Source: Puccinellia tenuiflora (Eukaryota; Streptophyta; Magnoliopsida; Poales; Poaceae). From it: a DNA stretch of 64,000 nt. Numbering within the stretch: the first letter of the stretch is position 1; every line of letters starts with the position of its first letter. The stretch lies in contig QRDG01000964.1 in assembly GCA_012064385.1 (NCBI GenBank), forward strand, positions 1-64,000, written 5' to 3'. Position numbers and translations under genes: made by a program. The notes under the pieces are model-generated. The model saw only the letters and a list, made by a program, of their open reading frames with translations. It ran no database searches and was not told the DNA's origin. This document shows, piece after piece, positions 19,973-30,135 of the stretch.

Positions 19973-22900
19973 CGACCCGGCCGGCTCAAGTAGTCACAAC
20001 AAAGGCAGCAAGGACCCGAAGGACAAGCAGCCTAGAGGCGCGGAATCCCGGACAGGTTCTTCACGCCATCGTGAAGCCGGTCAGGAAAGGCATCGGAGCC
20101 GAGAAAGAAAGGAGGATCCTCGCACGGAAAAGGTGGCTCCACCTCGTCAGGAGCGACGACGTGAAGGGGAAAATCAACCCCGAAGGGAGGGAAACAGAGG
20201 TCATATGCCACCTCCACCGCCGCCTCCACCGTGCAAAGAGGGAGATAACACTTCCAAATACATACCCCCTCCACGACGACAAAGGACTCCAAGCCCTCCG
20301 CGTAATGCAAGCCGGGCGAGCCAAAGCCGTCACAGGGAAGAACCAAGACAAGAAAAGTCGGTTGCTAAACCGCCACCAGCCAATGATGTTCGAAGCCTAA
20401 TCGAGGAGAGGAAGTCGGCCAGAGATGCCCAATACCTCGGCCCCAAGTGTTTTGGCAGAACAATCAGAGAGCAAATTCTACCTCCCACTTTGTCGAACGT
20501 AACAAAGATGGTTGAGAAGTACAGCGGTACGGCTAATCCTGAGACCTGGCTCTCAGATTATGTTAGTGCCTGCGACATATATCAAGGCAGCGCCGACTCG
20601 GCAGTGCGATTCTTGCCCCTGATGTTAACCGGGACGGCACGCATGTGGATTGAAGGCCTGCCCGAAAGGACAGTTCATACCTGGAGTGATATGAAGCGTG
20701 TTTTTATCCAACACTTCCAGGGCACATATAAGCGCCCAAAGTCGATTTTCGACTTACAGCGGTGCGTGCAGCAAAGGAACGAGTCTAGCCGTGAATTCGT
20801 CTCACGATGGAGTGAAATCAAGAACGCTTGCGAAGGCGTCTCAGAAACTCAGGCGATCCACGCCTTCAAGCAATCTCTGAGGAAGGGGACGACTTTCCGC
20901 TTCATGATCTACAGCGACGAGTCGGAAACTTTGGGGGGCTTGCTCGCTTGTGCAAACAAGTACGCCGCCGCTGATGATGACAACAGGGAGGATGCCGAAA
21001 ACCGTCGACGCGAGTCCGGGAAAAAGAAGGTTGAAGATCAAGCCGGCCCTTCTCATGAGGTCGCTGCCGCCTTTGGAAAGGGTGGTTCAAGCAATGGCAA
21101 ATGGCAAGGCAAGAAGCCGGCAAATAACCAATCATCCCGGCCACCGGCGGTGAAGTATGACGACATCAAGCACAACCCCTGTGTCCATCATCTAAGGCCA
21201 GATGGGACAAGTTCCCACACGCTCCAGCAATGTCACATTAATCGAGACATCGCTAAGGACCCCAAGGCCGGCAAGTCAAGGAACAAGCGCAAGTCCAGGA
21301 AGGACGACAAAGAGAAGGAGGAAGCTGCTTCAGAGTCGGATGACGCCGCCTCCAAAGAAAAAGGCAGCAAATTCCCTAAGCATGCCGAAAGTCTCATCGT
21401 CAACCTGGCAACAGATTCTTCACGCAAAGAAAAGGCGGCTTGGCGAGAACTCAACGCTACGGTGCCCGCAGTCCCTCAATATCTGGATTGGTCCGACACA
21501 CCCATCATATGGGATCGCAGCGATCACCCGGATAGAGTTCCTGCAAAGCGCACCTACGCCTTAGTCGTCAGCCCAATAGTCGACAAGTACAAGTTGACAA
21601 AGGTGCTCATGGATGGCGGCAGTAGTATCAACATACTTTACGCCGCAACGTTAAGGAGGATGCGTATTTCCGAGTCACAACTCACCCACAGTACTGTGAA
21701 GTTTCATGGGATTGTGCCAGGACGACAAGCTTCCTCGATGGGGCAAATTACCCTGAAGGTCACCTTTGGTGAAGCCGATAATTTTCGGACTGAGGACGTC
21801 TCTTTTGAGGTGGTTCCCTTCAGAAGTGCATACCATGCAATCTTTGGACGTCCGGCTTTCGCCAAGTTTATGGCTCGGCCCTGCTACATCTACAGCATGC
21901 TGAAAATGCCGGGACCCAATGGCATCATCACAGTTAGGGGAGACTTCAAGAAAGCCAAGGAATGCGAGGCCTCCAATGCCGTCCATGCTGAACAAGCAAT
22001 CTGTAGGGAAGAGTTGGAGGACCTCAAGAAAACAATTGGTCCCGATGAAGAGTTGGAGGACACCAAGAAAATCAAGCTCTCAAAGGAGGATCCGACAAAG
22101 GAGGCCATCATAGGCACCGGTATCGACGACAAATAGGAAGGCGAGCTCGTCAAGTTTCTCCGTGAGAACCGGGACATATTTGCCTGGTCACCATCTGACA
22201 TGCCAGGTGTCCCGAGGAAACTTGCCGAGCACTCCCTAAAAGTCAACAAGGACGCAAAGCCGGTCAAGCAAGGCCTTCGTCGGCTCGGAACTGAGAAGCG
22301 CAAGGCGGTGGGAAAGGAGATCCTAAGGCTCACAGCCGCCAAATTCATTCGTGAAGTTGTCCACACTGATTGGTTGGCAAATCCCGTGCTAGTCCCAAAG
22401 AAGAACACCTCGGAGCTGCGTATGTGCATTGATTTCACCGGCTTAAACAAAGCCTGCCCTAAAGATCCGTTCGCTTTACCGCGCATCGATCAGGTCATTG
22501 ATTCAACCGCCGGCTCAGAGATGCTATGTTTCCTGGACGCTTATTCGGGTTACCATCAGATAAAGATGAAGGAGTCAGATCAAATCAAGACATCCTTCAC
22601 TACGCCGTATGGCAATTATTGTTATGTCACAATGCCGTTCGGCTTAAAGAATGCCGGTGCTACTTACCAAAGGTGTATGCAGCGGTGTTTGGACAAACAA
22701 ATTGGCCGCAATGTTCACGTCTATGTTGACGACATTGCAGTCATGTCGAAGAAGCGTGGCGATCTCATCGCCGATCTGTCGGAAACCTTTGCAAACCTAA
22801 GGGAGTACCAGATGAAGCTTAATCCGGCAAAATGCGTCTTCGGTGTACCCGCAGGCAAGCTTCTGGGCTTCATTGTTTCCCAAAGGGGAATTGAAGTTAA

Positions 22901-23089
22901 CCCGGAAAAGATAAAGGCGATTCAGAACATCGAGAAGCCGACTTGTCTGAAGGACATACAGCGGCTTACGGGTTCCGCTGCGGCTGTCAGCCGTTTCATT
23001 AGCCGGCTTGGAGATAAAGCTTTGCCTCTGTATAAACTCCTCAAAAAGTCGGATAGTTTCGTCTGGACGGAGGAAGCAGAAGCAGCTTA
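19940..23089 (+). pseudogene. gag core, protease and RT region, inner Gypsy element (one in-frame stop)
   Basis: One frame, interrupted by a TAG at 22134-22136 (after GIDDK). In order: an Arg/Pro-rich linker (to about 20370); the retrotransposon gag domain (about 20510-20850: YSGTANPETWLSDY, MWIEGLPERT, FIQHFQGTYKRP, FVSRWSEIKNA); a Lys-rich stretch; the aspartic protease with MDGGSSINILY at 21609; then the stop; then the RT (CIDFTGLNKACPKDPFALPR, FLDAYSGYHQI, MPFGLKNAGATYQR) with an intact YVDD at 22722-22733. The frame ends at 23089 (EAEAA, stop), where a frameshift breaks it from RNase H. The stop lies in the poorly conserved protease-RT linker and could be a point mutation. Confidence 0.9.
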
Positions 23090-25363
23090 GCTCAGCTGAA
23101 GTATACATTGACGCATGCTCCAATCTTGGCGGCTCCAAAGGAAAGAGAGCCACTCTTGCTCTATTTGTCGGCCACAAACTTTGTTATCAGTGCCGTCATT
23201 GTAGTTGAGCGCCTGGAAGAGGGAAAGCAATGGCCGGATCAGCGCCCCGTCTATTTTATTAGCGAGGTATTCTCAGATTCAAAGCAGCGCTATCCCCACT
23301 ACCAGAAGTTAGCCTATGGCGTATTCTTTGCCGCCAGGAAACTGCGTCATTACTTCCATGATCACACAGTTACGGTGGTCAGCAAGGCTCCGTTAAGGGA
23401 AATCATCAACAATGCCGACGCAACGGGTCGAGTCGCCAAATGGGGCATCGAATTAGCAGCTTTCGACATCCAGTACAAGCCGAGGACCGCCATCAAATCT
23501 CAGGTCTTAGCCGACTTTGTTGCAGATTGGACAGAGGCGATGGAAAGCACACCTTTGCCGGATTCTCAGTACTGGATAATGCACTTCGATGGCTCGAAGA
23601 TGAAGGAAGGCTCGGGGGCTGGAGTAGTTCTAAAATCGCCTAAGGGTGATAAGCTCAGCTATGTTCTCCGAATCCACTTCAACGCCACCAACAATGTAGC
23701 AGAGTATGAGGCTCTCCTTCATGGTCTTCACATGGCTAAGGAATTGGGAGTACAGCGCATCCTCTGCTATGGCGACTCAGATCTGGTTGTGCAGCAACTT
23801 GATGGTTGTTGGGACACAAAGAGTCCCACAATGGCGGAATACAGAAGAACAGTCGACGAATTCGGCCGATGCTTTGCCGGCTTAGAGGTTCGACATATCT
23901 CCCGAGATGACAATGAAGCTGCTGATGCCTTGGCCAGAATAGGATCCAAGAAGAAGGCAGTGCCACCAGACGTATTCCTCCATCACCTTCACAAGCCGTC
24001 CATCAAAGGCGGCGATGAAGATTACCCTTTGTCGGCAGAATCAGTTCAGGTGTGCTTGGTAACCCCAGATTGGACCACACCCTACATTGATTTCCTGGTT
24101 AATAAGAAACTGCCCAAGGACGACGAGGTGCTAAGCCGTCAAATTGAGCGTCGAGCAAAGGCGTACACGATTATTAACGGGCAACTCTACAAGAGGAGCA
24201 CTTCCGGCATCTTTCAAAGATGCGTCTCTCCAGAGGAAGGACGGCAAATCTTAGAAGAAATCCACTCCGGCGAATGTGGGCATCACGTGGCGGCAAAGGC
24301 GTTAGTCGCCAAGGCATTCCGGCACGGATTCTTCTGGCTGACGGCTAAAGAGGATGCTATCAACATCGTCAAGACTTGTGAAGGATGTCAGCGCTACGCA
24401 AAGCAGGTTCACTTGCCGGCTCAGGAGCTCCGAACGATCCCTATCACTTGGCCGTTCGCGGTCTGGGGGCTCGACATGGTGGGACCCTTTAAGACGGCGA
24501 GAGGAGGCTTAACCCACCTGTTGGTGGCGGTCGACAAATTCACGAAGTGGGTGGAGGCAAAGCCCATCAAGAAACTCGACGGAGCAACGGCAACAAAGTT
24601 CATCGTCGAGATTACAACTCGATTCGGCATACCGCATAGCATTATCACTGACAATGGCACAAACTTTGCCGTCGGTGAGCTAGCGAAGTTCTGTAGCCGA
24701 TCAAAGATCCGACTCGATGTGGCATCGGTGGCACACCCACAATCCAATGGACAGGTAGAGCGCACTAACGGCATTATTCTGCAGGGTATTAAGCCGAGGC
24801 TTGAAACTCCTTTGCATCGAGCAGCCGGCGCTTGGGTTGAGGAATTGCCGGCGGTCCTATGGAGTATTCGTACTACCACAAATAGGTCAACCGGCTTCAC
24901 CCCTTTCTTCCTGGTATATGGTGCAGAAGCGGTGCTCCCATCCGACATGATCCACGATTCACCTAGAGTCGCAGCCTACGTCGAAGAAGACGCAGAAGAA
25001 GCACGCAAAGACGGCTTAGATATCCTCGAAGAAGAAAGAGAGTTAGCTCTCCAAAGATCCGCCATCTATCAACAAGATCTACGTCGTTACCAGAGCCGTA
25101 GAGTGCGGAATCGATCTTTTCGAGAAGGCGACTTAGTGCTTCGGCTTGTGCAAAGCCGGCAGCACAAATTATCCCCGCCATGGGAAGGACCTTTCGTTAT
25201 CAGCAAAGTCCTGAAAAACGGGTCATATTATCTCCTCGACTTAAGGGATTCAAAGAAAGATCCCGGGAAGAAAGGTCGCAAGAGGAAAAGGCATGTGGAT
25301 GACGACTTAGATGAGACGAAACGTCCGTGGAATATCGCTCAGCTACGTCCTTTTTACACTTAG
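23090..25363 (+). CDS. RNase H and integrase region of pol, inner Gypsy element
   Basis: A long open frame (751 codons from the first ATG at 23108) continuing pol after the frameshift at about 23085. The RT-linked RNase H part (residues 1-125: LLLYLSATNFVISAV, RYPHYQKLAYGV) is followed by a second RNase H domain (about 155-285: HFDGSKMKEGSGAGV, NNVAEYEALLHGL, GDSDLVVQQL, DNEAADALARI). The zinc-binding region is at about 380-430. The integrase core has Asp456, Asp515 and Glu551, with exact D(35)E spacing. The C-terminal part ends WNIAQLRPFYT. All catalytic residues that I can check are present, so this half looks functional apart from its separation from RT. Confidence 0.92.
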   Translation, partial: AQLKYTLTHAPILAAPKEREPLLLYLSATNFVISAVIVVERLEEGKQWPDQRPVYFISEVFSDSKQRYPHYQKLAYGVFFAARKLRHYFHDHTVTVVSKAPLREIINNADATGRVAKWGIELAAFDIQYKPRTAIKSQVLADFVADWTEAMESTPLPDSQYWIMHFDGSKMKEGSGAGVVLKSPKGDKLSYVLRIHFNATNNVAEYEALLHGLHMAKELGVQRILCYGDSDLVVQQLDGCWDTKSPTMAEYRRTVDEFGRCFAGLEVRHISRDDNEAADALARIGSKKKAVPPDVFLHHLHKPSIKGGDEDYPLSAESVQVCLVTPDWTTPYIDFLVNKKLPKDDEVLSRQIERRAKAYTIINGQLYKRSTSGIFQRCVSPEEGRQILEEIHSGECGHHVAAKALVAKAFRHGFFWLTAKEDAINIVKTCEGCQRYAKQVHLPAQELRTIPITWPFAVWGLDMVGPFKTARGGLTHLLVAVDKFTKWVEAKPIKKLDGATATKFIVEITTRFGIPHSIITDNGTNFAVGELAKFCSRSKIRLDVASVAHPQSNGQVERTNGIILQGIKPRLETPLHRAAGAWVEELPAVLWSIRTTTNRSTGFTPFFLVYGAEAVLPSDMIHDSPRVAAYVEEDAEEARKDGLDILEEERELALQRSAIYQQDLRRYQSRRVRNRSFREGDLVLRLVQSRQHKLSPPWEGPFVISKVLKNGSYYLLDLRDSKKDPGKKGRKRKRHVDDDLDETKRPWNIAQLRPFYT

Positions 25364-25894
25364 CAAATTCTATTGTAACCATGTCAATGTGATCATGAAA
25401 TAAAAATTGGTTTCTCTCATGTCGAATTCGAGAATCTGTACCATCCTTTATTTCCCTATGATCTTATTGTTAGTCTGTTTACCCGAAATTGCCTGTGTTG
25501 CTCTTGTTGGTAAACTCTTTCATGTTGAATCCGCCTTAAGGTGATGAAAAATCAAAGTTTTGCCAAATTAATGTTTGTCTGCTAGCTTTTTGCGCCGGGT
25601 TGCTTCAAAGCGTTTCGGCACCTAAAGGCGGCACTTGTTCTGAGTCTAAACAGATTGGTCATTGCGTACCCTGTTGCTCAGCGAGTTAGCTTCGCCATAG
25701 GTTTGCCGGCGCTTAAAGGCTAAGGCGTCAAGGCCAGATTTAACTGAGGCATAAAAATTGCAAGTTTGCAAAATATAAAGCTGATTAACGCACAGCAAAA
25801 GGCTAAGTTAGTTCTAGACATATACATTGTTTGGACGGCTTTACATGTTGCCCATTACATTTTCAGGATAGCCGGCTCAACGAGCAAGTTCGGC
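25364..25894. other. Spacer between pol and the convergent antisense gene
   Basis: The pol stop (25363) and the antisense gene stop (25895) face each other across about 530 bp of AT-richer, non-coding sequence. GAAATAAAAATT at 25397-25408 could serve as a sense-strand polyadenylation signal. Confidence 0.6.
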
Positions 25895-28800
25895 TCAGGA
25901 CGATTTCTCCACCGCCTCAGTATCTTCATCTGATTGGACAGGAGTTGGCGGACACGGCATTTCCTTGAAGATGGTGGTCAAGGAGACCATGTTGGCAATC
26001 TTGCATGCATAACCGGAGACGGACCGAAGGATCTTCTTGCGATCTTGCTCGCCTAGCGGCGTGCCGTCCTCCTTTTCAAGAGGGAAGCCGGATGCCACTC
26101 GCCACGCTTCTGCCTCCGGGTAATGTGCCATCATCAAGCCCAAAGCCGTCTTGGCACCTCCATGAGCACTGGAACGAAGGCGTTCATCGAAGAATGAAGC
26201 CGATTCGCTCAGTTCAGTTTCTAAGCTGGCAAGATCCGTCGGGGGCTCGGGGTTGCTGGGAAAAAACTTCTCAGCAAGATCTTTTCCCGAAGAGATAATC
26301 TTCGGGATAAGCTCCCCTACTTCCAGAATCCGGTCAAGCCGGTTTTCCGCCGTTAGCTCATGGCCGTAACCCGCTGGAGCTGCAGAAGGGCGAAGTTCAG
26401 TTATATTTGCCTAAGACAAAGCGATGAGTTTAAGTTTTTTCGATACTTACTCAACAGCTGGTTGTCGATGGCCAACGACTCATCGAGGCGCCTATTAAGC
26501 CGGTCCTGGATTTCATTGAAGGCATCCTTGTGGCCCTGCCTCTCTGATTCCAGGAGTTGTTCGGCTTTGGCAAGATTCTTCCTGGTCATCTCTAGTTCTG
26601 CCACCATCGATTGGTTAAGCTTATTCAGCTCAATATTCTCGTCGCGGAGCCGGTCGACAATGCCGGCGTTCTCGGCAAGTTCTTTGGCTTTGATAATGGC
26701 GTCTGCAAAACAAAAGTGTCAGCAGTATAAAGGAAAACCTAGAGCTCAAAAGCTAAAGATCCGGCGTTTGTACCTTGGTATTGAACCCGGTCCGCCTCAA
26801 GCCCTTCGATGATGGCGTCTTTTGTCGCCAGTTCAGTCTTAAGCCGGCGCATCTCCTGATTTCGCACACCCAAAGAATTGAGGGTTTCAGCGCCAATTTT
26901 TCGGTGGATCTGCGTAAGGAATTGCTAAAAAGCCTAAAGCTATGTTTACAAGTTAAGGTGGTTACATGGCGACATTTCATGGCTAGGGGGCTAAGTGTGT
27001 GCATTCGCATTAACTCGGATCACTATGACGGCTAGTCTTAATAACTTAACCCGGCATAGTGCTCGGGGGCTACTGGGTAAGATATTTTACCTGGTAGTGC
27101 TCGCGGAGAAGCGTCATGCCGGCCTCAAAGCTATCAGCAAAGTAGTTCTGCTGATCTTCAAGGATCTCTATGACATCAAAGGTATCATAGGCCTTGGTAT
27201 GATCCGGTTCGTCATCCCGGACGGTCGTTCCCTTCTTCCGGGGAAACCGAGGTGCCTTCATGAACCGGCTCATGAATTCCGGCTTGATGCGCCCTTCCTC
27301 GTCGAAGGCTTCGGCTTTGATCGGGTGAAAGATTGGGGCATCATCAGCCGGAGCTTCAGCCCTTGGAGAAGAGGTTTCAGTCACCTTCCCCGTCATCTCC
27401 GTCCATTGTGGGGGGGGGGGGGGAATGACCCCGGCTCTCCCAACAGGTGGAGCCGTCACCATGGCACGCGTGTTCTCCTCTGTTGGGTTCGGCTCTGGAA
27501 CCGGAGGAGTTGGGGGAGGGATGGCAGGAGAGGCTTTCTTCCTCATGGCGACCGTCTTAGTTTTCAACGGAGCGCCTTTCTTCATCCTGCAAAGGTAAAA
27601 GATGTTTAGCAAATCCGGCTTTGCTGCAAAGGAAGGAGATGTTATCAGTCGACTTACTTCTTGCTGGGGATATTGAGCCCAGCAAGTACATCATCGTCTT
27701 CAGTCGACTTAGCGCTGCTAGCGGTCGACTGGCCCTTCCTCTTCCGACTTTCGGCAGTAGCCGAGGAAAAGGTGATGGACCGCGTGGGCGCCTTGCTGGA
27801 CGATGGCTTGCCAGCAGGGCGGACATCGGTGATTCCGGGAATCTGACATATTACATGTTAGGCCGGCAAAAGTAAACCCGAATCTCTCAAAGAATTGAAC
27901 TTTGGTTAGGTCAAAGTACCTTTGGGGGAGGGTTGGCTGCCGTAAACATCGGCAACGATTCTTCATATTGCCGGCCTGCTCCAGGCCGGGCTTTGATGAG
28001 CTTGTTGAAGCTAGCCTCAAAGAGGCCCTGCTCCAAGTCTTTCTCGTTGATCCTCATAGGATCAGAATTATCCGTGTACTCGCAGAGAAGGCGAGCACGA
28101 TGTTGGAGGGGCTGAATTCGTCTCTTCATCCAGCAAATAATGGTGTCCTCCCCAGTCAGGGGAGGAGAGCCGGACGTCAGTTGCGCAATCCTCGCTTGGA
28201 GGGCGGCGTGTTCCGTCGGCATCACACCTGACGGCTTCTTCTTCCAGGAGGGCAGCGGCGTGCCGGCTTCGTCTGTGAAAGGGGCGAGTCCCTGCAGCCG
28301 GTTTGGCGTCGCCACATCCTTGCAGTAGAAGAATGTAGACACCCATCCCTTTGCCGAATCCACGATTGGCACTTGAGGGTACCAGTCGATGTCTCGGCGG
28401 CAATTGAAGCTGATTGTGCCGGCCACCAACAGCTCTTTGTTGACGGTCTGCCTCTTGACTAGGAAGCAGCGTTCGAAGAAGTCTAACCTAGGTTTTATGC
28501 CTAAGTATCCTTCGAACAGCGCTACAAAGCCGGAGATGTACAGCAGGCTGTTCGGGGTTATGTTGTGGAGCTGGAGGCCGTAGTGATCTAAGAGATCTAT
28601 CATGAAAGCCGACGGCGGCAAGGAGAATCCCCTGGCCACGTGGGAAGAGAGTAGTACCCGCTCGTCTCTGATAGGAGTCGGGTAGGGATCACCGCAAGCA
28701 GATCGCCAAGTCGGATTCGACTCAGAAGTTGGAGCAATTGCTCCGTCGGTCTCCATCCCCTTCAACTCGACCTCGTCCACGGCCGAGCAGGCCCAGTTGC

Positions 28801-29122
28801 GGGACGGATTGCTGGCCGCGTCCTTGTTGCCGGCTTCCTCCTCTTCCTCTTCCTCACCGACACTTGCATCATCGATGGCGGCTTCAGCAGTTGGAGCGGT
28901 AGAAGCCATTGTGGCAGCGGCTTCGGCTGCGGCTTTCGCTAACGCCACTGTATCGTGGCCCGAGGTGGCGGAAGAACTCACCGGAGTTGGTGAGGATGCA
29001 GGAGTAGCGGCGGATGGCTCGGTGGCGGCGGCGGTGGACATGGAAGCAGCTCCTCCCATCAGCGGAGTCGGACCGGCCGCGGCTGCGTCGAGCGTTGGAG
29101 AGCTCGGAGCACTGGATGCCAT
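25895..29122 (-). CDS. Six-exon antisense gene inside the inner retrotransposon (gypsy-type transposon domain protein)
   Basis: Minus-strand gene between pol and the 3' LTR. Exons in reading order: 29122-27920, 27842-27658, 27586-27091, 26909-26774, 26702-26451, 26379-25895. All five introns (77, 71, 181, 71 and 71 bp) are GT...AG, and the phases (0, 2, 0, 1, 1) keep a single frame of 918 codons. The start at 29122 (MASSAPSS) lies about 110 bp below a TATA box; the upstream in-frame ATG at 29257 is above that box. Exon 1 has a Ser/Ala/Pro-rich N-terminus, an acidic run, then a block (GFSLPPSAFMIDLLDHYGLQ, ISGFVALFEGYLGIKP) typical of the plant 'putative gypsy type transposon' domain (PF04195, Transposase_28). 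Exon 2 is basic and exon 3 Pro-rich. Exons 4-5 are coiled coil (ELEMTRKNLAKAEQLLESE). The biochemical role is unknown. Splice sites were read by eye. Confidence 0.8.
27410..27423 (-). repeat. Homopolymer of 14 G within antisense exon 3
   Basis: On the coding strand this is a C-run giving the Pro stretch IPPPPP. The frame is intact in this sequence, but the run is prone to length change or sequencing error. Confidence 0.9.
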
Positions 29123-29227
29123 GGAAATGAAGGAGATGAAGATGGCGCTCGGGAGTGAGATGAGATCTGGAGGAGTTGGAGCTAGGGCTGCGAATGGTGT
29201 GGAGACCGTGGAGACGATGCGGTTGTC

Positions 29228-29234
29228 ATTTATA
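29228..29234 (-). promoter_or_regulatory. TATA box of the antisense gene
   Basis: CACTATAAATGAC on the minus strand, about 105 bp upstream of the ATG at 29122 and about 390 bp inside the 3' LTR boundary. It gives the antisense gene a promoter independent of the LTR. Confidence 0.65.
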
Positions 29235-29607
29235 GTGCTGCGCCGAGATGTGTGCAACGGTCACAGGCCGAGATTTTCGCCACGCGTCACGGATCTAGCC
29301 GTTGTGAGACGTTTGCTCTCCTCCGACTCCTCGATTCTCGCGCGGGAAAAACGCTGTTAGCCCCTGCATTCAAAAGATGCTCCTCCACTCACACGTCCGG
29401 GTCTGACACAACCATCAAATCGGCGGACGCGTGTCGTTACACGCTCAAATACTTTTCGGCATATATAAGCCGACGCAGTTAAAATCGACAAAGCTGTTCG
29501 ACATGGTTTCAGGGTTCTGGGAATGCTCCAAGACTGAAGACAGACGATGAATTTCCCGGACAGCAAATTGCCGGAAGATTGAAGCAAGCCGCTGAAGTAC
29601 TTGAAGC

Positions 29608-29621
29608 TTTCCGGGGGCTAC
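29608..29621 (+). promoter_or_regulatory. Polypurine tract of the inner element
   Basis: TTTCCGGGGGCTAC directly before the 3' LTR start at 29622; the same core as in the outer element. Confidence 0.75.
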
Positions 29622-30130
29622 TGTTGGGGTTATGCCGAACAGGGGTCCTTGCAGAGAAGAGTAAAAGCCAGCAGACCAGGGTGGCCCAAAGTGGTGGTAA
29701 GCCGAATCCGGCTTACCGGGCGGCCCAGTATGCTGAAGCACGGGAGGCCCATCCGGCTAAGGGAAGACTCTAGAAGCCGGCCCGCGATGCAGAAGACTTA
29801 GCCCACAAGGCAAGCCCCAAGCCGGGTTAGAGTAGGACTCAGTTATTAGTCGGTTAGGTTTCCTCCTGTAAGCCCAGGGTCTGGACGCCTTTATAAGCCG
29901 GCCCCTGGGACGCCTAAGGGCACGTACAATCTCAACCTCAATCCATTGTAACTCGGCGATATTGCCATATAGTGAATTATAGCAGCACGTAGGATCTCGC
30001 CACCGACGTGAGATCCGAAGCTGGGTAAACTCGCTTCTATGTCGCCAGATCACCCCACGACTCCAAAGCCCCTCTCTCTACCTAGCTCGATGGCACCCCT
30101 GCCGCGGCTAGATTCGACAATACCACGACA
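29622..30130 (+). repeat. 3' LTR of the inner retrotransposon
   Basis: 509 bp. It differs from 18134-18643 by a 1-bp deletion in GGGATTAG and three substitutions. Confidence 0.95.
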
Positions 30131-30135
30131 GGATC
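30131..30135. repeat. TSD of the inner retrotransposon, right copy
   Basis: GGATC, matching 18129-18133. Confidence 0.92.

Larger units (their letters stand above)
18134..30130 (+). mobile_element. Inner Ty3/Gypsy LTR retrotransposon nested in the outer element
   Basis: About 12.0 kb. LTRs 18134-18643 and 29622-30130 start TG, end CA, and differ by only 3 substitutions and one 1-bp indel as I count them. TSD GGATC. The primer-binding site (18645-18663) directly follows the 5' LTR and the polypurine tract (CCGGGGGCTAC) directly precedes the 3' LTR. Sense-strand order is gag, protease, RT, RNase H, integrase. About 4.2 kb between integrase and 3' LTR holds a six-exon gene on the opposite strand. 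The element is young by LTR identity, yet its gag-pol carries three frameshifts and one stop. Tat-like lineage is inferred from the antisense gene, with its gypsy-type transposon domain, and the overall layout. Confidence 0.95.

Noticed and set aside
19969..20400. 143-codon plus-strand ORF overlapping gag
   Set aside because: Out-of-frame shadow of the Arg/Pro-rich gag region read in the 19803-22136 frame.
22134..22136. Stop codon as a programmed readthrough site between protease and RT
   Set aside because: The element has three other lesions in gag-pol and I see no readthrough context that I can defend. A point mutation is simpler.
29123..29257. Upstream in-frame start for the antisense gene (MHTSRR...)
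   Set aside because: It lies above the TATA box at 29228-29234, so a transcript starting from that box would not contain it. The ATG at 29122 fits better.
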